Assembly (NCBI GenBank): GCA_032164245.1 | Contig: JAVMKO010000002.1 | Location: 62,343,840 to 62,407,839, forward strand | Direction: 5' to 3' | Source: Sternotherus odoratus | Lineage: Eukaryota; Chordata; Testudines; Kinosternidae | DNA length: 64,000 nt | Shown here: positions 36,801 through 48,800 of the stretch, piece by piece | Numbering within the stretch: position 1 is the stretch's first letter | Layout: each line of letters opens with the position of its first letter | Position numbers and translations under genes: made by a program | The notes under the pieces: model-generated | What the model saw: the letters and a program-made list of their open reading frames with translations, nothing else | The model's database searches: none | Told to the model about the DNA's origin: nothing

Positions 36801-39800
36801 ACCATGCCACTCAATAACTCAAAAGATGAAGCATTCATCTATCACGGAAAACTAAACTCAGTGGTTTCACCACTTTTCTGCCACCCCCTTTGCCAGTGAT
36901 CTTGAGAAAAATACGTATTTGCACTAGCTCTGCCCTTCATCCCAACTCTTTTAAAACTAGTTATTTGAGAAAATCAAGGATGAAATTCTGGTTCCACTGA
37001 AGTCAACAGCAAAACTTTCACTGATTTAGGAGGAGACAGAACTGCACCCTAAAGGTTTTACCATTCACTGGGTCAGATGCAAGAAAAAGCAGCATCAAAG
37101 CAATGACAATACTGTTCCAAAATGACTATATAACTGAGAGGTGCGGGCACCAAAACACAGCAATGAACATTATCTAACCAAGGAAAGAACAAGAAAAAAA
37201 AACCCTTCTGAGGTTCTGAAAGATAGCAGCTAATTGTAATTATTTTTATTAAAAATACCTAGTAGAACATTTGAAGTGAATCTTTTAGGGCCAAACTTTC
37301 AGCTTCAGCTTCCAGTTCTGAGTGCCCACTATTGGGTGGACAACAGTCTGTGTACAAAAGCAAACTTACACCCACTTTGTAGACCATCTGAAATGGCAGT
37401 AACTGATATTGCTAGAGAAGTCCCTGACCCTCTTTGTTTACCCTTCTGGAGGGAGTAACCTTGGGCAAAGCAAACCAATAGATCAGTCTTGCAAAATTCT
37501 AGTGACCTACTTCCCCAGGATTTCTAGTCATGACATGGTGATAGGACTTGACTTCTCCATACACTGGCTCTGTCTAGATGACAGAAAGATACTTTTAAAA
37601 ATTAAATCGCTAACATGGTTTGAAACACCGGTTAAACAGCCCTCAGTGGTGAGATTCTGTGCTTCATCACTAAGAGGGGTAGCACAAAACTGCAGCCCAG
37701 GGTGGCTTGAAGCCATCTTTGTGCTCTCCCAATACGGGACTGCTCCAGGGGCTGGAGAAACCTCCAGTGTAACTTACAGTTCCCTGGAGGAGGCTTGTAT
37801 AAGATACAGTAGCCTGTCTCTCAGTGCCTATGGATCACAGCACAGACCAAAATCTCTGCAATGCTATATTCCGCAGCCCCACCCTTCATGCCCCCCCTGT
37901 CCCAGGGCTTGCCAGAGGGTCCACAGAATACTTTCTTATGTAGATCATCATCCATATACAAGTATAACGTTTTTAAGAGAAGCACACAGCCCCCCAAAAG
38001 AGTCTTTTAGGGCTAAACTTTCAGCTTCCAATTCTGAGTGCACACTATTGGGTGCACAACTGATTTTGCCCATAAAAATCAGCTTACACCCATTTTTCAC
38101 AGGGAAATTGGGCAGTTGGATGCCCAGCTACATGATTCATGAGCCAGACATGGGATTCACAAACACAAAATTGGCGTCTCCTATTTTCATGTGCAAATGG
38201 CTAAGTAGACTTAGAGGCCCACTTGAGGCTGTGGGGGATACTTTCACAAGTGCTAAAGTGCTAACTTACCCCAGCTTATTATGGTCTTCAAGGGACCTTA
38301 TATCAGTTCAGAAAGGCGAAGTGCAGGTGAACTCCACTTCACCTCCAATGTATCCCCTTTTGACTACACCAGGAGAGGGAGAGGCAGCTGGCAGGAGAAC
38401 AAGTTATGTCGTTTTATACTAGCTGAGAGCTCCCCTATCCCAGCAGACTTCTCAGCTGGCCAGTTAGGGCCAGATTCTGCCACTCTGTGCCCCTTCTTAC
38501 TCAGTGCAAAGTGGACAGAAGATAAGGAGAGAACCCGGCCCTTTGTTTATAGCCAGTTAGTGCCTGGTCCTGCAAACACAAAGACACACTGAAAATGTGC
38601 ATATTTGCAAGAGTTAGGTGTTTAAGGATTTGCACAAGAAGGTCTATGATCAGTCAGTTTCCCATATATGTGAGGCTTTTACACAACAATCGGAAGAGAA
38701 AAACATTTGTAAAAAGAAGAAAATGTAATTGAAAAAAATCACAAATAACGGCTGTGGAACTCAAAGGTAAAACCAAACTTCTAAATCTTTTTAAATTCAC
38801 TAGAGTTCAAATTGGTTGCATCTCCACCCCACTTATTACACAATCACATATGTTTTATCAAACAATACAATACACTACACAATCTTTCTATTGCTTTCCA
38901 TTCATTTTGGAAGTACTGTGTTCTGTTCTGCATACGCCAGACAAATATAGGACCCAGATATCCTTTTATCTATACATCTACTGAGAGAGATGAGAGACTA
39001 TCTAGAATGTGTTTTTATCTAGCATAGATATCTTAGTACACAGTATGTATATACAGGCACACATCCACACTTCAACTCTCCGAACTTGCTCATATAAATT
39101 TAGTAGAAAAGAGGCAGCACAGGGTGTGTCAGTGTGAAGCAGCATGAGCAACAATGGAAGTTGTGAAATTATTAAGTACTGTATTTCCAACAAATATATG
39201 CACATGCTTGAGTACTCCAGCATACCATACGTTATAAAGTATAGCTAAGAACACTGAATACAAAAATAGAGTTTGCTATGAGAGGAAAATGAGCTGCCAA
39301 AAAATTATTTTCCACCAGAAGGAGGTGCAAAAATCTCTATTTCTGAGGCGAAGTAATTTCCTAAATGATCTCACATTTACACAGATGGCACCATTTTTAG
39401 ATTCTATTTAGCTATACACACAATCCGAATATACAAACCTTTCAGTCAGCAGGCTGACTGGTGGCCAATTTGACCAGAGAATTTGGAAGAGGATTCCCAC
39501 CCTGTGCTGAACAGAACATAAAAAGACTGTATATAGTTCAAGTGACCAGACCTCCAAAAGGAGGTAACACAGACCTCACCCATAGCCAATATACCTTAGC
39601 CTAACCTTCGTGTGTGCTTGCACATGTCTGTACTTGACCTCATCTAACCCAATTCCGTCTGCCCAGAGGGCCTATCCAACACCTTTTATATCCTGTCTGG
39701 AGTTAACAAGAGGCACCTCCCACTATGACTCACCAGTAATTACTCTGACTTCATACAGGATTCGGGCAACTGATATCACCATGAAAACCTTTAGTCTGAC

Positions 39801-42800
39801 ACGCAATTGCAGCCAATTTAAAATAAGACGATGAAGAGTTGTGGCACCTTGGATGAAGTGGGCTATAGCCCACGAAAGCTTATGCTGAAATAAACTGGTT
39901 AGTCTCTAAGGTGCCACAGGTCTTCATTGTCTTATTTACGGATACAGACTAACACAGCTGCTAATCTTAAACCAGCCAATTTAAAGTTAATCATAATGTA
40001 CTGACCAGCTCCCATTCACTCCAGTCCTAGTTTTTTTTAAAGAAGGAACAACTTACTGGGGGGAAAAATGTAGTTAATCATTCCGGTACTTGCCCTGTCC
40101 TCAAGCCCTGTACATTGATAATTCCAAGGAAATAGATACATACAGAAAACGAAAGAGCAAGAGAGCTATTGGTATCTGAATACCTGGATCAGCACCAATA
40201 GACTGCAGAGCTATTGAAAAAAAGTATATTTTTATTAAGTTGAAGCAGTGTTTTAAGTTATACACTCTGAATTGGCCAACAGGCTCTGTAATGCCCAATT
40301 TACTTATTTTTACACTAGGTCAGATATTCAGTTCATTGAATTTATATGGATATTTCCCTGATTACTGAACTACAAGTGAAGCCACTAAAAGTTTTGCAGC
40401 CCTCCAGGTAGCCCCAGATCAAAGAAAGAATGTTAGCCAAGCAAAGAAAATATAGGACTTGTGGTTTTAATTATTTGAAAATGGGCAGCACAACTAATGA
40501 CTATGTTTATATCAGATGGTCACAGAAGTGTGCTTGGTTATTTGTTCCCTGTTTTAAAATATGGTAATTGAATGTGGCTCCTGCACTCAGTAAAAAAATG
40601 TAGCTGAGCACAGTTTATTTCTGATACCACCAGTGGTGCTGTTTGTAGCTATAAAATGTATTTATGTCTCTTATGACAGATTTCACAGCTGGCATAAGGC
40701 CACCTCCAGCTGTTGCTCTCACCTAGCCATTGCGGGCCCAAACTAGGACAGCTTAAATCAGGGGTCGGGAACCTTTTTGGCTCAGAGAGCCATATAGTAG
40801 CCCCCCCCTGCCCCGGCCGAGCCATATAGTAGCCCCCCCCCCGCTGCCGCGCTCTCCTTCCCCCCCCCCCGCCACCGCCGCCGCGCTCTCCTTCCCCCCC
40901 CCCGCCACCGCCGCCGCGCTCTCCTTCCCCCCGCCACCGCCGCGCTCTCCTTCCCCCCCCCGCCACCGCGCTCTCCTTCCCCCCCCCGCCACCGCGCTCT
41001 CCTACCCCCCCCCACCGCCGCGCTCTCCTTCCCCCCCGCCGCCGCCGCCGCGCTCTCCTTCCCCCCCGCCGCCGCCGCCGCGCTCTCCTTCCCCCCCCCC
41101 GCCGCCGCCGCCGCGCTCTCCTTCCCCCCGCCGCCGCGCTCTCCTTCCCCCCGCCGCCGCCACCGCCGCCGCGCTCTCCTTCCCCCCGCCGCCGCCACCG
41201 CCGCCGCGCTCTCCTTCCCCCCGCCGCCGCCACCGCCGCCGCGCTCTCCTTCCCCCCGCCGCCGCCGCGCTCTCCTTCCCCCCGCCGCCGCCACCGCCGC
41301 CGCCGCGCTCTCCTTCCCCCCGCCGCCGCCACCGCCGCCGCGCTCTCCTTCCCCCGCCGCCGCCGCCGCCGCGCTCTCCTTCCCCCGCCGCCGCCGCCGC
41401 CGCGCTCTCCTTCCCCCCGCCACCGCCGCCGCGCTCTCCTTCCCCCCCGCCACCGCCGCCGCGCTCTCCTTCCCCCCGCCGCCGCCGCGCTCTCCTTCCC
41501 CCCCCGCCGCCGCCGCCGCGCTCTCCTTCCCCCCCCCGCCGCCGCCGCCGCCGCCGCGCTCTCCTTCCCGCCCCCCCCAACTGACTCACCCAGCCCGGCC
41601 TCCCCCCAACGCCCGCCGGCAAACGGCTCCCAGCCCAGCCTCCCCCCAACGCCCGCCGGCAAACGGCTCCCAGCCCAGCCTCCCCCCAACGCCCGCCGGC
41701 AAACGGCTCCCAGCCCAGCCTCCCCCCAACGCCCGCCGGCAAACGGCTCCCAGCCCAGCCTCCCCCCAACGCCCGCCGGCAAACGGCTCCCAGCCCAGCC
41801 TCCCCCCAACGCCCGCCGGCAAACGGCTCCCAGCCCAGCCTCCCCCCAACGCCCGCCGGCAAACGGCTCCCAGCCCAGCCTCCCCCCAACGCCCCCTGGC
41901 AAACGGCTCCCAGCCCAGCCTCCCCCCAACGCCCCTTTGCTAACGGCTCCCCCCCGTGCTTACTTGTTCGCTGGGTCACGCTGCTGTGACCCAACTCCAG
42001 CGAGGGAAGGAGAGGAGCGACACGCCCCCCAGCCTCGCTTTCAGAGCCGCGCCACACCGCCCCGCCCCCCAGCCTCGCTTTCAGAGCCGCGCCACACCGC
42101 CTCCCCCGCCTTGCTTTCAGAGCCGCGCCACACTGCCTCCCCCGCCCCCCAGCCGTCACAGCAGCGCCGCGAGCCAGATGACAGGCTCAAAAGAGCCACA
42201 TCTGGCTCGCGAGCCATGGGTTCCCGACCCCTGGCTTAAATGAACAAGGTGAAGCAGTGAAATCTAAGAGGGACTTTTGTTCTGGGGTGGCTTGGAGAAA
42301 CTAAAAAACAGATCAGGTGAAAACAGGTTGAATCAAAAACCTGAATCTGAACACCTCTGAATGTCGGGAAAGCTTGATTATGAATCCAAATGACTAGATC
42401 CCAACTCAAATAGCAGACAATGGAAAACATCCATTTTATCTTTCAGATGTTCTTCAGAATTTTTCTTTAACAAAGGATTTCTCCTTCCCAGTGCATTTTC
42501 TCTGTCTCATTTAATCCAGCAATTAGGATGACAGAGTGCTGAATGTATGATGCCACATTCATTTCCATAAGCTAAGGACTCGGTCATCCACTCAGTATTC
42601 TAGATGCACTGGTGGATGGAGCAAACTGAGATGCTGGTTGTGAAGGAGAATGCTTGCACGCTAATACAAATATCTGAAACAACTGCAAAGGGAATACTGA
42701 AAATGACTGAAAATGAAAATTGCCTTTTGTAAAAATAATCTAATTGTGTGAAAATCTTTCTTCAAAGTTACCAAACTCTTAACCAGAACACAAAACGCAT

Positions 42801-45800
42801 TAAGTGACCGCAAATTGTACCCTGTGGAAAACACAGCCAGGATAGCTTTTAGGGTTATTATGATCAACTAGACTGATTCAATGGTGAGTTTGTACAATTT
42901 TGATTGCAATATGAATCACTATTTAGTATTAAGCTAGCAGATTTGAAAACAAAATTTTTATGATTCATGTTTTTATGATTCATGATAGGAAAAACCTCCC
43001 CCTAATGAGGACTGATTTTACCAGGGCACTAATAAAACTTAAGAGAATGAGTGAAGATATTATTACTCCTCTAATGTGGACCAGGGAACATGGTATTCAG
43101 AAAAGCAGCATCTCAGCACCAATGCTTTCTCCCTGAAGAATAGCTGATGCTCAAGAATGATTCAGAAAATAAGAGAGGTGACTATACTCCACAGAAAACA
43201 ACTTGGGAGACTGGTCTTGAAATAAAGCCTCATTCAGATTGTTAAAATGTGAGGGAATGGTGAGGAAGGGTGGGTGGGGTGATCAAACACCTGGACCTGA
43301 TCCAAAGCTCAGTGACTTTAGTGGAAAGACTCCCATTGACTTCATTAGGATTTGGATCATGCCCTTTCTGGACCAATTTGACAAGGAACGCAAAGTATTC
43401 CTGATTGGTGCAATGAGGGGGAAGAGGAGGAGAAAGGGGATTGATCCAAAGTGGTCACCAATACCAAAAACCCTGGAAGGGGAAGAACAGGCTCACTGTG
43501 AAACTTGGGATGGTTTTCAATCTGTTATGTGTTTCTCTTTCAGGTTCCTGCTGAGTGTGGAAAAAGTGGGACATACTGAGGATGGAAATTTAAAGGTGTA
43601 CAGGTCCATTTGAACAAAAAACATGTCTAGCACATATTCCTATTTTGAGTTATTAAAACATTTGAAAGATTTGTGCTCTGCAAAAGCAAGAAAGCTTTGC
43701 AAAGTCCAAGGCCAGTGTGAAGTTTAATCAAAATCTAATTAAAACCACACAAGTCCACTATCCCTACAGGATTCTCCTTTAAGAATATCTTTAGCAATTT
43801 AGCAGAGTTACCAATGATTTAGTGCATCAACTACTGAACTACAGTGATTAGTGGTTTAGTGTTCTCATACTGACCGTGAATTGTTGTGAAGCTGATTTAC
43901 ATACAGCTTTATAAGAGAATGCTCATCAGCTACAGGACTGGCTATATTTATACCCTCAAGTAACCTGAATAATTCAAACAATGAAACCTTGTTAATATCC
44001 TACGCAAATACACAAAGTAGCATGCTGACAGTGGAGTCAGTGTGTTCAATTCACAAGTATTTTAGATAGAATACTGTTTTTTAAACAAAATTAAAAAAAT
44101 ATATGATTCAAGTGAATTAGGGCTGAAAACAAAAATAATTAGAACAAGTAGCAATGAAAAAAGTTACAAGAGGCTTAATATATTATATTATTTTACATTT
44201 CAGGGCATTGTTAATTCTAAAATAATCAGGAATGTCTGTGGCACCACAAGAACATTTCATAATGGAAAGATGCCATATTACCCACCTGCCAGAAGGTCTG
44301 TCTATCTAGAGCTCTGGCTTTTAAAATTCCTCATGTCCTGCAGGGCATTTCCCACTGATAAGTCCTGATTTCATGTGTAAAGGACACTCCAGGAGAAAAG
44401 GAATTCTAAAGTGCCAGAAATGTACCTTTATTTTATCCTGATAATTAAAGACAATAACTCAAATTAACAAAGAAACTAAAGCAAAAAAGTATCAGTAATT
44501 CTTTCTGTGTAAAATGAAACATGTATCGCAATAAATAGCACTGTAAGTATCGTAACTAAAAATCATCTACTGGGCGCCTGTCTTACAACAGTATGCACAC
44601 TGTGTTGCTGATTGAGCATTGTGATTTCTTGGTGGCTGCATACACTTTAGTAACAATGGTAGTTTATAGGTAACAAAAAGTTAATTATTAGGGGAGCAAA
44701 ACATCTTTATTCTTGAGACTATATGGTAGTGTAGTGTACTATGGTTTTGTTTTCAGTCCTGAAAGAATACCCATGTTACCAAGGTTATAGTTGGTAATTT
44801 TAGGTCTCTGAGCACTGAAACCTAAAGCAAGGTCAATTCAATCAGATGCAGCCAAAGGTTACACGATGCTTACCTTCTCCAAGGATTGCTTCTCCTTCCA
44901 GTATCCTGACTATGACCATTTACTTATCATTTTTTAAAATGTGGATTACGTAATTGGCAGCAAATGCTGGAAGCATATATTGACTGCTTGGGCATATAAC
45001 GGTGTGAGGGTTACATACACAGTGAAGGAATGTCTCAACATCTTTCCAAACAGTGACTTAACATCGTCCTGCCCTCTACTGGCTGGAAGAATGGGCCAAT
45101 CAGAAGCCTTGAGGCCACTGCCTTATGAGAATAGTACCCATGGTTAAACCGCATTTCTGGGCTATAGGGGGATTGAGTCAATATGTAGCTGTAGTTTTAT
45201 TCCATTTAGTATTCTGTGTTACAAGGCTTTGCAGTGAATACTATAAATGAACTTATGAATCAAGTTCAGCTCCGGATCTGAACTTTCCCCAAATATAGGG
45301 GTGCTTGTTCCAGGAGGTCTTGACTCAATTACATCTCTAGTGAACACTGAGTATAAGAAACATATCCATGGATCCTAAATATACACTCTATATATTACAT
45401 AAAAACCACCCTGACCAACTTTTATAAGCTCCACGCAAATTTGAAATGCTAGCTAGATTAATTATGCAATGTAGTAAAAATGCAAGGAATTCTTTTTCTT
45501 TTACTTACCCTCCAAAGAGTTTCTGTGATCTAACTTAGAATACCAAATTCATTTCCATTAGTAACATGGCTGAAATTTTAACTCATATCCCCAAAGAGAA
45601 CAAGTTAGTACATTACAATGTACACTCTCACATTTAAGCTTCTACTCCTTGCTCAACACGGCCAAATGACTTAGGATCTGAAGCCCAATTTTCAAACATC
45701 AGCATCTAAAATCAGGGTGCCCAATTCTACATTTGAGCACTTACAATGAAAATTAGGCACCCAAATGTGTATCATGTAAGCACACATTTAAAATGGGGTC

Positions 45801-48800
45801 TTCCCATCTGAATAACAAACCCAATCCACAAAAGGTTGGAATATTTCTGAGATAGTGTTCTACTAACATTTTCATTGAGTAAAATGCAAAGAACCTAACA
45901 ATCACGGATTTATTTTCCATTCACGTGCGTTGTTTAAAGTAAGAAAGGATGAGCACTCACCTTCTGTTTGTGAAAGTATTTCCTGAGGGAACAGAGTGGG
46001 AGAATAGTGTATCATTCATGCTGGTTACAGGTCTGGGAGGCCTAAAAGAAGGCAAAATATCTAAGCATATTTTATTTGTATTTGACAAACCACCAGCAAC
46101 AGTATTTACACATAGAGATTAATGATATTCTTGCTCAAGGTAAACTGACAGCAAATAGCTTCTGCTATAAATATCGAATCACTCCAGACTAAAGGGTTAT
46201 TTAAAAAAACAAACAACGGGATAAAAAGCCATAACAGGATTGAAACATAGATGAACATTAGGTTTTTATATGTTCAGAGGCACGTTTTGAGCAATTTGCT
46301 TGCTTCTTTTTCTTATTCTGGCAATATAATTTATTGTGCAGCATTTTTACCAAGCCCACTGAAATGCCACATAAAATATAATTAGTACAAAAAATGGTGA
46401 ACCTCAGTCTTTAAACCCTTGCCCCTCCCCCCCCCCCCCCGGACTATAAAATAATTTACTGTAATCACTTTAAAGAGAAACTGTCAAATGTAAAAAAATG
46501 ACTTTTCTGCCTGATATTGTTTACTTACTATTATTACTAAAACAGATTAAAGAAAAATATTTTCTCAGCTTTTAGCAGTTTGTTTAACTGGTAAGATACT
46601 AATTGCCTGGGAATTTTAAACTGGAAATTTGTGGTGCCAGTGAACACTGGTATTAGTTAGCATTTCATATCAGCTACATGAGATTTATGTATGTTCTGCA
46701 TTTCATTTTTTATCTGGACAATGAAAACGCTGTACTATTCAAAGATTATTACACACTTGGTGCTGGACTCTGCTAAACATTCTTGTGATCAACAATGAAG
46801 ATGTAATAAGATTTGTTACAAGTTTTCCTTTCACTTCAAAAAGATGTACTAAAGGAGAATAAAATACTTACCAGGTATCTCTTTTGCAGCCAAAATGAAA
46901 TTGAAAAAAAGGAGACCATTAATGAAGACCATTTTGAAATGCATATGGATAAAAACAGGCCATCGTTTGTTTCTCAGTTCTCATATCAAGAAAACTGGCA
47001 TAGAAACCAATTGAGACTTTGCCAGGATGAGCGCCTTAAAGCTACTGCCACACTCAACTGAGTTGTCATCACTTTTTGCAAATTCAGCTTTAATACCATA
47101 TGTGTGTTTAAATACACAAAGTGGACATTTGGTGTGATAGAGCTGTGTATAGCAGAATCTTTTAGAAAATCAAGGACAAATTCTAATCTTGGATGCATAT
47201 TTTTTTAGCTCTGCAGCTGTTTATGGAATTTACAACCTCTTGGGTATACAGAGGCTGACCCATAAACATGGAACAATCTTATGTTAAAAAGTCATTATTT
47301 GTTGAAACGTAAAAAAAAAAAAAAAAAAAAAAATGGGAAAAAACCCAAAACATTTCATTAACATTTTCAGAATGAAATGTTTTGATTTTGTGATCTGAAA
47401 TGACTTTTCATTTTGAAATTTACTTAAATTTTATTAAAAAATAATTTTAAAAAGCTGAGAAAAAATGAAATATTTTATTTTGGGTTGGACAAAATGTTTC
47501 ATTTCACCCAAACAATTTTTGTTTACTTTTTGGTACTGCAAGGAAACAAACATACATACATCAGATATTCACACAGCTTTATATATAGGATTGGAAGGAT
47601 TAGATTAGAAATGCTGGTAAATGTCAATTTTATTGTACACACACAAACCAACGAAAAATATTTCCATCTATAATAATGGAAATGTACAGAAGGGTAAAGT
47701 AAGAAATATGCTGCTTGAGAACTTCTTAGAGTTGATTTAATGATATTTACCTTGTTTATTTTTACATGTGATGTAGAGAATTAGTGTTTTAATGGTTACA
47801 AGTCTTTAACTTTTTGACTCTTCATATCTATTCTCATTAAATAATTCTCTCACTTTAATTTCTGACAACCGTAATAACCACTTTAATTTCTGACAACCGT
47901 GAAAATTTAAATTGATAAAAATAGAAAAAATGCTTAAAAATAAAACACCAATATTTTCAGTTAATATTATAAAAAATAAAAATAAAATTCTGCCAAGCCT
48001 ATCACCTACATACACATTACTCCTGGGTGAATTCTGTGGCACTGCACAATGCAGAATTTTGTGGGAAGTTCCTTGCCCACATAGAAATAGGCTGGACTGC
48101 TGCTGGTCACTCCTAGGGGCCGCTGGACCTGGCAGAGCCCAACTCACACAGAAGACACTGCTGGTGAGAGGAGGGAGTTAGAGGACTGGCGGCAGCTGCA
48201 GGTCCCTGCACGCCCTGAGGGAAAGAGACAGTGATGTGCAGGAAACTCCACATAAGCCCAAGACCCAGCATCAGGATGTTTCTCCCTCTGTATCCCTGGG
48301 CTCTGAGGGGTGGGGAGCAGGTGTCTGGGATGGGGAGGGCATGGCCAGGCTCTTGGGGGGGGGTGTCGAGGGTGCTGTTATCTGGGTTAGGGGAACCCCG
48401 TGGCTGGGTTCTGGGGGGGAGGGGTTGTGGGTATCTCTGGCCCCCTGGCTGGGCTCTGTGGGTGGGGGAGAAGGGAACAGAGAAACAGGAATTGGGGACC
48501 ATAGGGGTTTAACTCTCTACTCCTGGGGGAATTTTTGTGTGTGTCTGTATTGTTACAGATATACTTGCTGACAGGTATTTTGAAATAAATTACCAAAATA
48601 ATTGAAACAGGCACGCATGATTATGTAATATTGCAGAATTTTAAAATACTGTGTGCAGAATTTTTAATTTTTTGGCACAGAATTCCCCCAGGAGTAATAC
48701 ATAGTATAACCCACTAAATGATAGAAATATCGACCGGCTTTCCAAAAGTTTTCAGTGCTGGCCTCATTGACTTAAGTTTGACCAAAGCCAGACCACTGCT

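Larger units (their letters stand above)
40759..42233. mobile_element. hAT element (1475 bp) with expanded internal tandem arrays
   Basis: The ends CAGGGGTCGGGAACC and GGTTCCCGACCCCTG are a perfect 15-bp inverted repeat. The 8-bp duplication gcttaaat is exact (40751-40758 and 42234-42241). Subterminal sequences 'tttttggctcagagagccat' and 'gagccacatctggctcgcga' are retained, but nearly all of the interior is three GC-rich arrays. Apparent proteins of 385 and 426 residues on the minus strand are translations of these arrays, with no start context or domain, and are rejected as genes. The element lies between cassette exons 5 and 6 of DTNA. Confidence 0.95.
33467..43874 (-). other. DTNA: DTNA intron 5-6
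   Basis: This is the largest intron in the window (10.4 kb), lying inside the variable region. It holds a hAT-like element (34053-34334), a CR1 LINE with a nested element (35074-36715), a direct duplication (37280-38100), a SINE (39826-39970) and a large hAT element with tandem arrays (40759-42233). No further exon was recognised. Confidence 0.8.

Noticed and set aside
37409..38422. Plus-strand open frame of 337 residues
   Set aside because: No recognisable domain or signal, composition typical of random translation, it lies antisense in a DTNA intron and covers parts of a local duplication. I see no splice or conservation support.
40649..42159. Long minus-strand open frames (426 and 385 residues) rich in Gly, Arg and Ala
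   Set aside because: They are translations of tandem arrays inside a hAT element. Several overlapping frames are open at once, the 40-bp unit cycles through all three frames, and no domain is present.
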